In this document: positions 9,837-18,203 of the stretch, piece by piece | How the letters are laid out: each line of letters opens with the position of its first letter | Numbering within the stretch: position 1 is the stretch's first letter | Origin: [Clostridium] citroniae WAL-17108 | Lineage (GTDB): Bacteria; Bacillota; Clostridia; Lachnospirales; Lachnospiraceae | Direction of reading: 5' to 3' | DNA: 64,000 nucleotides | Assembly: GCF_000233455.1 (NCBI RefSeq) | Contig: NZ_JH376429.1 | Location: 162,032 to 226,031, forward strand | The notes under the pieces: generated by a model | What the model saw: only the letters and a program-made list of their open reading frames with translations | Database searches by the model: none | What the model was told of the DNA's origin: nothing | Translations under genes and position numbers: made by a program

Positions 9837-10130
9837 TCAACTTTCCTTACGGAATTTTTTACTTTTGAAAACATATACATGGGCCACCAGGGTGGCTGCA
9901 AACAGGACCAGCAGAGCCATCTCCACCTGCCTGGGCAGACGGTTCATGCCCACTCCAAAGCTGCAGGCGGCATCGATGAGGAAGATCCACTTCTCAGCCC
10001 CGTACACCTTATCCAGATCATAATCTTCTTTCTTCGTGGATCCCACAAACATGAGGAAATCATTCCCTGTGAACAGATCGATCCCCTCTGCCAGGCACAG
10101 GGCCCCCATAAACATAAACAATAAATCCAT
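9837..10130 (-). CDS. Small membrane protein, function unknown
   Basis: A 97-aa protein with hydrophobic segments at about residues 1-14, 47-58 and 70-87, with a charged central stretch (STKKEDYDLDKVYGAEKW). It ends in a basic tail (FKSKKFRKES). The layout resembles small DUF3784-type membrane proteins, but I do not recognise it firmly. The start is 5 bases past the nrdD stop, so it is probably co-transcribed with nrdD. Nothing in the sequence ties it to nucleotide reduction. nrdG, the usual partner, is not next to nrdD here. Confidence 0.6.
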   Translation of the reverse strand: MDLLFMFMGALCLAEGIDLFTGNDFLMFVGSTKKEDYDLDKVYGAEKWIFLIDAACSFGVGMNRLPRQVEMALLVLFAATLVAHVYVFKSKKFRKES

Positions 10131-10135
10131 TCTCT

Positions 10136-12550
10136 TTACCTTTGCGCTTTCGCGGTATCTGTATCCTTCTGCTCCACAAACCTGCGGATATTGGAAGCAT
10201 TGGCAAACTTCTGGATGATACCGTCCCTGACGATCACCAGCGTGGGAGCCTGCATGATTCCAAATTTCTCCGCCAGTTCAGGGCGCTCCTCGGCATCCAC
10301 CACCTGGTAGTCCCATCCCTTCAGAAATTCCTTGGCCGACCTGCAGTTTGGACATGTCTTGGTTGTAAACAGATACAGCTGAGCCGGAGCAGATGCCTTC
10401 TCGGACTTCACCTGACCGGGCTGAGCCGGCTTTACAGCGCTCTCCGCCACGATCCTGGACACTCCGTGTTTTAACTTGGAACGGCCGATATCATAGGAGG
10501 TGCGGTCCTTGTATTCCTGTGTCTTGCCCTCGTTCCAGTTCTGGACCGGACGGTAGTACCCCGTGATCCTGCTGTAAACTTCCGCCTTCCCGCCGCAGAT
10601 CGGACAGGTGAAATGTTCACCGATCAGGTATCCATGGCTCTTGCAGATAGAGTAAGTCGGTGACATGGTATAGTAAGGCAGCTTATAATTCTCGGCAATG
10701 GTGCGCACCAGGTTCGCTGCGGCTTTCCAGTCAGGCAGCTTCTCCCCCAGGAATGCATGGAATACGGTGCCGGATGTGTACAGGGGCTGAAGTTCATCCT
10801 GGATATCCAGGGCATCGAATACATCCGCGGTATAGTTCACTGGCAGATGGGAGCTGTTGGTGTAGTATGGGGTCTCACCCTCCCCGCCGGCTGTGATGAT
10901 CTCCGGATAACGCGCCCTGTCGTGCTTAGCCAGGCGGTAGGAGGTGGACTCCGCCGGTGTGGCCTCCAGGTTATACAAGTCTCCGTACATCTCCTGGTAA
11001 TCGGACAGACGCTCCCTCATATGGTTCAGCACATCCTGGGTAAACTTCTGGCATTCTCTGCTGGTAAGATCCTTTCTCACCCATTTGGCATTCAGTCCGG
11101 CTTCGTTCATGCCGATCAGTCCAATGGTGGAGAAGTGGTTCTCAAAGGTCCCCAGATATCTTCTGGTGTACGGGTAAAGTCCCTGGTTCAGCAGCTTGGT
11201 GATCACCTGGCGCTTTGTCTTCAGGGAGCGGGCGGATATATCCATCATATGATCCAGCTTCTCATAGAAATCAGCCTCGTCCTTGGCCAGGTAAGCGATC
11301 CTGGGCATATTGATGGTGACCACGCCCACGGAACCGGTGCTCTCGCCGGACCCAAAGAATCCGCCGGTCTTCTTGCGCAGTTCACGCAGGTCCAGACGAA
11401 GACGGCAGCACATGCTGCGCACATCGCTTGGCTCCATATCGCTGTTAATATAATTGGAAAAATAAGGTGTTCCATATTTGGAGGTCATCTCAAAGAGAAG
11501 TTTGTTGTTCTCTGTCTCCGACCAGTCAAAATCCCTTGTAATGGAGTAGGTGGGTATGGGATACTGGAATCCTCGTCCGTTGGCATCTCCCTCTACCATG
11601 GTCTCAATAAAGGCCTTGTTGATCATATCCATCTCGGCCTTGCAGTCCTTGTACTTAAAGTCCATCTCCCTGCCGCCCACAATGGCATTCAGCTCCGCCA
11701 TATCATTGGGTACGGTCCAGTCCAGGGTAATATTGGAAAAGGGAGCCTGGGTGCCCCAGCGGCTGGGGGTGTTCACGCCATAGATAAAGGATTCAATACA
11801 CTTCTTTACCTCCGGATAGCTTAAATTATCTACTTTTACAAAAGGAGCAAGGTATGTATCAAAGGAGGAAAATGCCTGGGCTCCCGCCCATTCATTCTGC
11901 ATAATGCCCAGGAAGTTGACCATCTGGTTGCACAGCACGGATAAATGCTTTGCAGGGGATGAGGTGATCTTTCCTGTGATCCCGCCCAGTCCCTCCATCA
12001 GAAGCTGTTTTAGGGACCAGCCCGCACAGTATCCGGTGAGCATGGACAGATCGTGAAGATGGATGTCCGCATTGCGGTGGGCATCGGCGATCTCCTGGTC
12101 ATAGATCTCACTGAGCCAGTAATTGGCGGTGACAGCGCCGGAGTTGCTCAGAATAAGACCGCCCACTGAGTATGTAACCGTGGAGTTCTCTTTTACACGC
12201 CAGTCTTCCACCTTTACGTAGCTGTTGACCACGTCCTTGTAATCCAGGATGGTGCTGTTCATGTTGCGTATCTTTTCTCTCTGTTTTCTATATAAAATGT
12301 AGGCCTTGGCCACATCTGTATACCCGGTCTGCTCAAGGACATGCTCCACACTGTCCTGGATCTCCTCAACGGAAATCCTGCCGTCCTTCATCTTATTCTG
12401 AAAATCCGCAGTTACCCTTAATGACAGCAGCTCCAGAATCTCATTATTGTAATCCTTCTTTGTTGCCTTGAATGCTTTTTTGATCGCTTCCGTGATCTTG
12501 TTCAGACTGAACTCCGCAATCTCCCCATCCCTCTTTGTTACCTGAATCAT
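10136..12550 (-). CDS. nrdD: Anaerobic ribonucleoside-triphosphate reductase with C-terminal thioredoxin-like domain
   Basis: Class III ribonucleotide reductase, a glycyl-radical enzyme reducing NTPs to dNTPs without oxygen. Residues about 1-95 form an ATP-cone regulatory domain; the catalytic barrel follows. Near the end are the metal-binding CPICG and the glycyl-radical motif SRITGYYRPVQNWNEGK. After residue ~700 an extra domain of about 85 residues (QLYLFTTKTCPNCRSAKEFL, ..MQAPTLVIV) has a CPNC redox pair and the cis-Pro of a thioredoxin/glutaredoxin fold. It could be a built-in reductant. I start at ATG 12550, which has AAAGGAG nine bases upstream; the frame stays open six codons further. 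Control is probably by NrdR (see upstream sites). Confidence 0.93.
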   Translation of the reverse strand: MIQVTKRDGEIAEFSLNKITEAIKKAFKATKKDYNNEILELLSLRVTADFQNKMKDGRISVEEIQDSVEHVLEQTGYTDVAKAYILYRKQREKIRNMNSTILDYKDVVNSYVKVEDWRVKENSTVTYSVGGLILSNSGAVTANYWLSEIYDQEIADAHRNADIHLHDLSMLTGYCAGWSLKQLLMEGLGGITGKITSSPAKHLSVLCNQMVNFLGIMQNEWAGAQAFSSFDTYLAPFVKVDNLSYPEVKKCIESFIYGVNTPSRWGTQAPFSNITLDWTVPNDMAELNAIVGGREMDFKYKDCKAEMDMINKAFIETMVEGDANGRGFQYPIPTYSITRDFDWSETENNKLLFEMTSKYGTPYFSNYINSDMEPSDVRSMCCRLRLDLRELRKKTGGFFGSGESTGSVGVVTINMPRIAYLAKDEADFYEKLDHMMDISARSLKTKRQVITKLLNQGLYPYTRRYLGTFENHFSTIGLIGMNEAGLNAKWVRKDLTSRECQKFTQDVLNHMRERLSDYQEMYGDLYNLEATPAESTSYRLAKHDRARYPEIITAGGEGETPYYTNSSHLPVNYTADVFDALDIQDELQPLYTSGTVFHAFLGEKLPDWKAAANLVRTIAENYKLPYYTMSPTYSICKSHGYLIGEHFTCPICGGKAEVYSRITGYYRPVQNWNEGKTQEYKDRTSYDIGRSKLKHGVSRIVAESAVKPAQPGQVKSEKASAPAQLYLFTTKTCPNCRSAKEFLKGWDYQVVDAEERPELAEKFGIMQAPTLVIVRDGIIQKFANASNIRRFVEQKDTDTAKAQR

Positions 12551-12682
12551 ACCACTTACTCCTTTCAAACCCTCACTACTGCCTCCCGGCTCAAATAGCC
12601 CATTCCACAGTGCCTGACGCCAAATCAGGAGGCATTAACTGAAAATATACGGCCCGCCCCAACCGGAGCGAGCTACGAACTC

Positions 12683-12711
12683 ATTATAGCAGACCGCAAG
12701 GAAAAACACAA
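12683..12711 (-). promoter_or_regulatory. nrdD promoter
   Basis: On the minus strand, -35 TTGTGT (12711-12706) and -10 TATAAT (12688-12683) are separated by exactly 17 bases. Transcription would start near 12676, leaving a leader of about 125 nt before nrdD. The -35 lies inside the first NrdR-like box. Confidence 0.75.
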
Positions 12712-12751
12712 TATCTATGCATAACTTTTTGCATCAAACTAGATATTGTGT
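12706..12751. promoter_or_regulatory. Pair of NrdR-like boxes upstream of nrdD
   Basis: ACACAATATCTATGCA (12706-12721) and, inverted, ACACAATATCTAGTTT (12751-12736) share a perfect 11-base outer half. Both match the NrdR consensus ACACWATATATWGTGT well in that half. Centre-to-centre distance is 30 bases, about three helical turns, as in known tandem NrdR sites. Box 1 covers the -35, which fits repression. Together with the leader and the 3' side of hflX these sites fill the 12551-12864 gap; no other gene was seen there. Confidence 0.7.
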
Positions 12752-12864
12752 CTTATTACCTGTACTTATAACTATTTTATCAAATCCCCGCAAAGCCTTA
12801 TTCCGCCTGCCTTTGCGGCACAGGGCCGTCCATGGGGGGCGTTTTAAAAATGCGATCCGGGAAC

Positions 12865-14142
12865 TCAGTCGGAATAAAGTCCCGCAAAAAGTTCTGCGGG
12901 CACATATGCTTTGACAGCAATGCCGTCATCTCTGTATTCCTCTTCCAGCAGCTGTCCGTATTTGCGGATGGTCTGGATGCGCCCGGCCTGGGAGTAGGCA
13001 TATACCTTTTCCAGAAGGACGCGCCTGCTTCTGATAATGGTCAGAAATATTTTCTCCAGCTCATCCAGCCCTTCTCCGGTTTTAGCCGAGATCCTCACCT
13101 GGTAGTCTGAGGAAAAATCTCTTGGAACCTGCTGCAGGGGCTGTCCCTCCGATTCCATTTCCCTGAACCGGTCCGTCTTGTTAAACACGGTCACAACCGT
13201 TTTGTCCACGATCTCCAGCTCCCGAAGCGTCTCCTTGACCACATGCATCTGCATGTCCATCTGGGGATTGGCGCAGTCCACCACATGAAGGATGATATCG
13301 CTGTAGCGCGCCTCCTCCAGGGTGCTCTTAAACGCCTCGATCAGATGGTGGGGAAGCTTGCGTATAAAGCCCACCGTATCGGTTAAAAGGATCTGCTGCC
13401 CGTCCTCCAGATAAAAGCTTCTGGTGGTGGGATCCAGGGTGGCAAACAGCTTATCCTCCGCCAATATGCCCGCTCCTGTAAGGCGGTTTAACAGAGTGGA
13501 CTTTCCCGCGTTGGTATAGCCCACAATGGCGGCTGTGAGGGCGAAATTCTTCTCCCGCTGCTGCCTGGTCACTTCCCTGTGCCGCTTTACATCCTCCAAC
13601 TCTTCCTTCAGCTGCCCGATCCTCTGGTGGATCAGACGCCGGTCTGTTTCCAGCTTTTTCTCTCCCGGTCCCCTGGTCCCGATCCCGCCGCCCAGACGTG
13701 ACAGGGAGTTGCGCATTCCAACCAGGCGGACGGCCCTGTATTTTAACTGGGCCAGTTCCACCTGGATCTTTCCCTCCCTTGTGTTGGCCCGGGCCGCAAA
13801 AATATCCAGGATGACCATGGTCCTGTCCATCACCTTGGTGTCCAGGGCATCCTCCAGGTTCCTCAGCTGCGCGGGTGAAAGTTCATCATCACAGACCACG
13901 CCCGTGGCGCCAAGTTCCCAGATCAGGTCCCTTACCTCATCGATCTTGCCCTTGCCAAGATACGTGCCCGGATGGACCCTTTCCCGGTTCTGCGTCACTC
14001 TGGCAATGGTCACGGCCCCTGCCGTGGCTGCCAGTTCCTCCAGCTCGTCCAGGGATGCCTCTGTGTGGTCCTCCTCCCCGGTGCTCACCGCTATCAGTAT
14101 TACCTTTTCCTGTAATTCCTTTAAATCGATCAAATCTGCCAT
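12865..14142 (-). CDS. hflX: GTPase HflX
   Basis: A 425-aa ribosome-associated GTPase that splits stalled or stressed 70S ribosomes. The N-terminal HflX domain includes HPGTYLGKGKIDEVR and LSPAQLRNLEDAL. The linker contains GGIGTRGPGEKKLETDRR. The G domain has G1 GYTNAGKST, G3 DTVGF and G4 NKTD. Length is standard. It starts one base after the TPR gene stop, in a dut-TPR-hflX operon. A weak inverted repeat lies downstream near 12786 without a clear T-run. Confidence 0.95.
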   Translation of the reverse strand: MADLIDLKELQEKVILIAVSTGEEDHTEASLDELEELAATAGAVTIARVTQNRERVHPGTYLGKGKIDEVRDLIWELGATGVVCDDELSPAQLRNLEDALDTKVMDRTMVILDIFAARANTREGKIQVELAQLKYRAVRLVGMRNSLSRLGGGIGTRGPGEKKLETDRRLIHQRIGQLKEELEDVKRHREVTRQQREKNFALTAAIVGYTNAGKSTLLNRLTGAGILAEDKLFATLDPTTRSFYLEDGQQILLTDTVGFIRKLPHHLIEAFKSTLEEARYSDIILHVVDCANPQMDMQMHVVKETLRELEIVDKTVVTVFNKTDRFREMESEGQPLQQVPRDFSSDYQVRISAKTGEGLDELEKIFLTIIRSRRVLLEKVYAYSQAGRIQTIRKYGQLLEEEYRDDGIAVKAYVPAELFAGLYSD

Positions 14143-14143
14143 C

Positions 14144-15130
14144 CTATCTTGTTTTCAGGAACGCGATCTCGTGTTCCGCATCTTCATTGGAGCCAAAGGC
14201 GGTTACGTACTCCTCAAACAGCTCCAGGGCCTTCTGGTATTGGTTTAAGTATTCGTAGGCCACGGCCCTGTTATACGTCAGTTCCTTTAAAAGAGCCATA
14301 TCTGAGGACGCATCCTCGGGCAGGGCTGCCGCTGCCTGGACCGCGGATGTCCCGGTGCCCAGCTCATATCCGGTCACCAGCGTTTCATACCCCTGCTCAA
14401 ATGAATCAAGAGCACCCTGGTAGTCCTCCTCAGCCATCTGGCAAAGGCCCATCTGGTTATAAATCTGCCCATGCTTCATCCCTTCCTTCAGTGCATCCTG
14501 GTAAAAGCCCATGGCCTTTTCGTATTCTTTTGCATCCACATATGCCCCGCCTGCCGCCACCAGCGCTTCCATCTTTCCGGCCGATGCCTTTGCATCCTTT
14601 TCCAGAGCCGCTCCCGCCTGGTATTTTGCAACGGCATTTTCCGTATCCCCCATCTGGGAATAGCACATGCTCTGTGCATACAGATAGGAGGCTGTGGATG
14701 GCTCCATCTCTAAAAGCAGGTCATAGGTGTGGATGGACGCCTCATAATCCCGGAGCTTATACTCTGCCTCCGCCCTGTACATCAGGACATCGCTGTTAAA
14801 TCCTTTGGATCTCTTGCCCGACTTTTCCAGGGCCGCGTCAAAGTCCTCAATGGCTCCCGCGTAATCCCCAGAAGCCATCTTCTGGGTTCCCTCCTGGCGC
14901 ATCTGCCGCTTCTTGGAAGAAGCCACGGAGGAAACCGCCCGGAACGTACCCACGGCGATCAGACCAATGAGAAGGACGCATACCGCCCAGGCAATGACCG
15001 CCTTCATCACCCTTATCCTCCTGCGCTTCCTCCTCTTTGCATTGCTGCCCGGCTTTCCCGCCCCCTGGTAATATCCGTTTCCCTGGGGCCTGCGTCCGCT
15101 GTAATTTCCCCGTCTTCCCCGATTTGCCAT
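14144..15130 (-). CDS. Membrane-anchored TPR-repeat protein
   Basis: About 328 aa. It has a short Arg/Gly-rich cytosolic N-terminus (GRRGNYSGRRPQG, then KRRKRRRIR), one transmembrane helix (residues about 43-66) and then tetratricopeptide repeats such as DYAGAIEDFDAALEKS, DYEASIHTYDLLLEM and EYEKAMGFYQDALKEG. The arrangement predicts an extracytoplasmic TPR scaffold. Start ATG 15130 follows GAGGTAGG; a GTG two codons upstream is possible. It lies between dut and hflX with almost no spacing. Partner unknown. Confidence 0.8.
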   Translation of the reverse strand: MANRGRRGNYSGRRPQGNGYYQGAGKPGSNAKRRKRRRIRVMKAVIAWAVCVLLIGLIAVGTFRAVSSVASSKKRQMRQEGTQKMASGDYAGAIEDFDAALEKSGKRSKGFNSDVLMYRAEAEYKLRDYEASIHTYDLLLEMEPSTASYLYAQSMCYSQMGDTENAVAKYQAGAALEKDAKASAGKMEALVAAGGAYVDAKEYEKAMGFYQDALKEGMKHGQIYNQMGLCQMAEEDYQGALDSFEQGYETLVTGYELGTGTSAVQAAAALPEDASSDMALLKELTYNRAVAYEYLNQYQKALELFEEYVTAFGSNEDAEHEIAFLKTR

Positions 15131-15136
15131 ATTCAC

Positions 15137-15652
15137 CTACCTCGCATCCGTGCTTCCAAACCCGCCGTTGCGTGAGTCTTTGCAATCATCATCCACAGTG
15201 ATCCCAAAGGGAAGAAAGATCCCCTGGGCAAATCCGGTCCCGGCTGAAAGTTCCACGGTCCTGCCCTCATTGGTGTCATTGGTCATCTTGACAAACATAT
15301 GCCCCTGGTTGTCCGAATAAAAATAATCGCTGTCAATAATTCCCACCGTATTATTCAGCTGCAGGCGGAATTTAAAGCCCAGGCTGCTCCGCGGAAAGAT
15401 CTGAAGCACCCATCCCTCCTCCATCTGGGCACGCACGCCGGTTGGGATCTTAAGCGTCTCCCCCGGCTTTAAGTTCACTGCCACCGGCGTAAAGAAGTCA
15501 TATCCCGCAGAGCCTGACGTGGCGCGGCGGGGAAGCCTGATATCCTCATAGATCTCCCTGATCCGCTCCGCCGGTGTGTCCGGAAATGTATCAGCCCAGT
15601 CAGCCTGGAACTGTTCAAAACTTACTTTATAAAATTTAGCGATTCTCTGCAT
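15137..15652 (-). CDS. dut: dUTP diphosphatase
   Basis: About 171 aa. It hydrolyses dUTP to dUMP, keeping uracil out of DNA and supplying thymidylate synthase. All five dUTPase motifs are in order: SAGYDF, PRSSLG, NTVGIIDSDYF (in place of the usual GLID-SDY), GTGFAQGIF and the C-terminal RNGGFGSTD. The N-terminal extension (QRIAKFYKVSFEQFQADW) is longer than in E. coli Dut but common in clostridial forms. I chose ATG 15652, which follows AGGAGG by six bases; the frame stays open to 15676. First gene of the dut-TPR-hflX operon. Confidence 0.93.
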   Translation of the reverse strand: MQRIAKFYKVSFEQFQADWADTFPDTPAERIREIYEDIRLPRRATSGSAGYDFFTPVAVNLKPGETLKIPTGVRAQMEEGWVLQIFPRSSLGFKFRLQLNNTVGIIDSDYFYSDNQGHMFVKMTNDTNEGRTVELSAGTGFAQGIFLPFGITVDDDCKDSRNGGFGSTDAR

Positions 15653-15788
15653 GATGCCTCCTGTTTTATATTTCATGAATAAAATGTCCTTATCAGTCTA
15701 TCATAATCCCATGGATTTTTCTACTTTATTTTTCCATGCTTCAGTATTAGAATCCCCTACTTATATAAATTCATTTACAATGAGATGG

Positions 15789-15831
15789 ATACTTCATTTT
15801 TAGAAGTATACGATACTGACATAATAGAGGG
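15789..15831 (+). promoter_or_regulatory. Inverted repeats in the promoter region of the XRE gene at 15838
   Basis: ATACTTC/GAAGTAT (15789-15795 with 15803-15809) and AGTAT-ACG-ATACT overlap each other. A possible -10 (CATAAT) follows immediately. The position just ahead of an XRE-type regulator gene suggests an autoregulatory operator; this is inference. Confidence 0.4.
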
Positions 15832-15837
15832 AACTTC

Positions 15838-16086
15838 ATGAAAATCTCGTATAACTCTGAACCGAGAAAGAATCTCATCGGCGAGCAGATTTGCAGACTG
15901 CGCAAAGAAAGGCACCTGTCGCAGCGGTCCCTGGCAGCAAAGCTGCAGGTCCTTGGATACAGTTTCAGTGAGCTTACCATTTTAAGAATTGAAAAAGGCC
16001 AAAGGCTTGTCACTGACATTGAACTGAAGATACTCTGCAACTACTTCAACGTCAAACCAAATCAGATGCTGGGATTCGATGATTGA
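15838..16086 (+). CDS. XRE-family small DNA-binding protein
   Basis: 82 aa, essentially one Cro/C1-type helix-turn-helix: IGEQICRLRKERHLSQRSLAAKLQ then the recognition region VLGYSFSELTILRIEKGQRLVTDIELKIL. It ends LCNYFNVKPNQMLGFDD, typical of single-domain XRE regulators. The ribosome site GAGGG precedes ATG 15838. It is divergent from dut, and inverted repeats in front of it may be its own operator. Target unknown. Confidence 0.8.
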   Translation: MKISYNSEPRKNLIGEQICRLRKERHLSQRSLAAKLQVLGYSFSELTILRIEKGQRLVTDIELKILCNYFNVKPNQMLGFDD

Positions 16087-16237
16087 TGCCGGTCCTTGTT
16101 ACTGTTATTAAATTGTGCGGCCATATTCACTATATAGTACATAATTTATACATTGTTTTTCAGCCTAATGTTTTTTTCACCGCTAGGATACAATAATACA
16201 AAAGATTTCCTAGAATTCAGACAATGGTGGTGAGAAC

Positions 16238-16564
16238 ATGAGTTTTGAGCTGGAACGCATTGAAGAACTTTGCCAGGAACGCGGATGGAGTCATTACCGC
16301 CTGGCCATTGAGATGGATACATCCCCTAACAACATAGGCAACCTGTTCCGGCGCACAACGGTTCCCAGCATTCCTACCATCAGGCGTATCTGCGATGTGA
16401 TGGGGATTACCATTGCCCAGTTTTACAGCACGGACGGTGTGCAGATGACCCTGAACCCGCAGCAGAAACGGGTGCTGGACCTGTACGATAAGCTGGACCA
16501 GACGGACAAACTGAGGGCCGAGGCTTACATGGAGGGCCTGTCAGCCAAGGATCAGTCCCATTAG
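16238..16564 (+). CDS. XRE-family transcriptional regulator
   Basis: 108 aa. The N-terminal helix-turn-helix runs from about residue 6 to 62: LCQERGWSHYRLAIEMDTSPNNIGNLFRR, then VPSIPTIRRICDVMGITIAQFY. A C-terminal helix (LDLYDKLDQTDKLRAEAYMEGL) resembles the tails of many Firmicute XRE proteins that end in a short dimerisation helix. The ribosome site is GGTGGTGAG before ATG 16238. A good terminator follows at 16600-16635. Target unknown. Confidence 0.8.
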   Translation: MSFELERIEELCQERGWSHYRLAIEMDTSPNNIGNLFRRTTVPSIPTIRRICDVMGITIAQFYSTDGVQMTLNPQQKRVLDLYDKLDQTDKLRAEAYMEGLSAKDQSH

Positions 16565-16599
16565 AACAGACACGTGCGCCGCCGGGCGCACCACCCAAT

Positions 16600-16640
16600 A
16601 AGGCATGGCTCCGGTTCCCACCAAAGCCATGCCTTAAATT
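16600..16640 (+). terminator. Terminator after the XRE gene
   Basis: An 11-bp perfect stem AAGGCATGGCT/AGCCATGCCTT (16600-16610 with 16625-16635) is followed by AAATTTATATT. It ends the transcript of the gene at 16238; the AT-rich flanks may also serve the opposite strand. Confidence 0.65.
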
Positions 16641-16655
16641 TATATTACCTTATTT

Positions 16656-16701
16656 GTAACTGTTCAGGACATCCTATTTTCCCGCGGTCCGGAACTGTTA
16701 C
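16656..16701. repeat. Dispersed palindromic intergenic element, copy 1 (short variant)
   Basis: Arms GTAACTGTTCAGGAC (16656-16670) and GTCCGGAACTGTTAC (16687-16701) are inverted with 13 of 15 matches. The same arms recur at 19030-19085 and 37172-37227. This copy lacks the TTGACCGGAAAA core of the other two. Confidence 0.6.
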
Positions 16702-16708
16702 CTTTATT

Positions 16709-17332
16709 TTAAAGCACCTTCATCAGGGCTAGGATCATAAGCAGTACCCCGCTGATCCAGGACAAGTCGCATTTCCATTTGGACGCCACTTTACCGCCCA
16801 GCCACAGTCCGGCATACATCATGCAGACGCCCACTACAAAGGACAACCCCAGGGTGGCGCCTGTGGGGAGGTTCAAAAAAGCGGCCATGGTCCCCGCCAC
16901 CAGGCTGTCGATGGACATTGCCAGGGCAAGAAAAACAGTCTCCTTCCATCCAAGTGAAAGGGATCCGTCCACATCCGCCGCCATGGGATCCCCGTATATA
17001 CTCACAATCACCTTTAGCCCGGAAAGGTTAAAACTCAGGTTTCTCCTGATATGGCAGTTGCGGTTGATAAACGCTTTGATGCTGTAATCCAGGAGCTTGA
17101 CAAATCCCAGGGCAAACAGGCATACAAAGCAGATGATCTTGGTAAGATCCTCAGGCATAAAGGCATCTATCAGACTCCCCATCCCCAGGGCCAGGCCCAG
17201 ACAGCCGCTGCAGATCCCATTGAGCAGCGCCACCTTTCCCCATGTGACATGGACCCGGTTTGCACCATAGGCCAGGCTTGCCACAAAGGTATCTGTACAG
17301 AGAGCAAATACTAAAATCAGACTTCCAAACAT
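16709..17332 (-). CDS. ytaF: YtaF-type sporulation membrane protein (MntP-related)
   Basis: 207 aa with about six transmembrane helices in two related halves. It opens LVFALCTDTFVASLAYGAN and has a second LALAMSIDSLVAGTMAAF; this duplicated acidic (T/S)D motif is characteristic of the MntP/YtaF/LysE-like exporters. The hydrophilic insert around ADVDGSLSLGWKE between the halves is typical of YtaF rather than MntP, which is shorter. YtaF is a sporulation-associated membrane protein of unknown substrate. It stands alone downstream of scpB on the same strand. Confidence 0.8.
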   Translation of the reverse strand: MFGSLILVFALCTDTFVASLAYGANRVHVTWGKVALLNGICSGCLGLALGMGSLIDAFMPEDLTKIICFVCLFALGFVKLLDYSIKAFINRNCHIRRNLSFNLSGLKVIVSIYGDPMAADVDGSLSLGWKETVFLALAMSIDSLVAGTMAAFLNLPTGATLGLSFVVGVCMMYAGLWLGGKVASKWKCDLSWISGVLLMILALMKVL

Positions 17333-17396
17333 GATCTCATCTTTTTCTTTTTATTTTATTATATTCCTCAAGTCCATGTTTGGGAATCTCACTTCC

Positions 17397-18185
17397 TCAC
17401 TCTTCTTTTGTGGCAGCCGCCTCCTCCAGGACCGACAGCCCTGTCTCCTCCAGCTTAAGCTGCAGCTCTTCCTCCACCTGTGCCTTGATCTCCGCTTCCT
17501 GTTCCGGGTTTATGTCAGGCAGGTCCTGGACTGAACCGACCCCAAACCGTCTTAAGAATTCCTCCGTGGTGGCAAACAGTGCCGGCCGGCCCGGGGCATC
17601 CAGGCGGCCCACCTCATACACCAGATTATACTCCACCAGACGGTTCACCGCATGATCCGACTTTACGCCCCTTATCTTCTCTATCTCCATCTTAGTCACC
17701 GGCTGTTTATAGGCAATGATGGAAAGAGTTTCCAGCACTACCTCGGTCAGTACCTGCTTTTTGGGCGTGGCGGCTACCCGGATCAGGTTTTCATAATAGT
17801 CGGATTTGGTGCACATCTGGTAGCTGTCCTCCAGCTGGGTGATCTCCATCCCGCCTTTGGATCTTCGGTACCGCTCCATCAGACGCTCCACCGCCCGTTT
17901 TGCCACTGCCTGGTCCTGGCCGATGGCCACTGCCAGCCGGCGCAGCTCCACTGAATTTCCCATGGTAAAAAGAACAGCTTCAATAATGGCTTCCTGCTCT
18001 TTTTCATTCTCAGTGGGCGGAAAGGTAAACTCCATCTGTTCCGGCCCTTCCTGGGGCTGCGCGCCTCCATCCCTGCCGGCAGCGGCCGCTCCCGTACCCG
18101 CTGTGCTGATCGTCTTGCCGGCCCGGGTCTTAAGGCTCCCTGCAGCTGCTTCCAATGCTTCCACTTTATCCTTCTTGCTCATCAT
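17397..18185 (-). CDS. scpB: Segregation and condensation protein B (ScpB)
   Basis: 262 aa. ScpB is a winged-helix dimer that binds ScpA and completes the SMC-ScpAB condensin for chromosome segregation. The core begins about residue 60 (EAIIEAVLFTMGNSVELRRLA) and contains the family stretch VLTEVVLETLSIIAYKQPVTKMEIEKIRG (shown here as two parts: TEVVLETLSIIAYKQPV and TKMEIEKIRG), then GRLDAPGRPALFATTEEFLRRFG. An unusually long low-complexity N-terminus (AGTGAAAAGRDGGAQPQEG) precedes the core, so the start could be internal. It begins 18 bases after the scpA stop. Confidence 0.95.
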   Translation of the reverse strand: MMSKKDKVEALEAAAGSLKTRAGKTISTAGTGAAAAGRDGGAQPQEGPEQMEFTFPPTENEKEQEAIIEAVLFTMGNSVELRRLAVAIGQDQAVAKRAVERLMERYRRSKGGMEITQLEDSYQMCTKSDYYENLIRVAATPKKQVLTEVVLETLSIIAYKQPVTKMEIEKIRGVKSDHAVNRLVEYNLVYEVGRLDAPGRPALFATTEEFLRRFGVGSVQDLPDINPEQEAEIKAQVEEELQLKLEETGLSVLEEAAATKEE

Positions 18186-18203
18186 TCACCCATCCACTTA
18201 TCA

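Noticed and set aside
12786..12816. Terminator of hflX from the CCGCAAAG/CTTTGCGG inverted repeat
   Set aside because: Long loop and no T-run on the minus strand; too weak to list.
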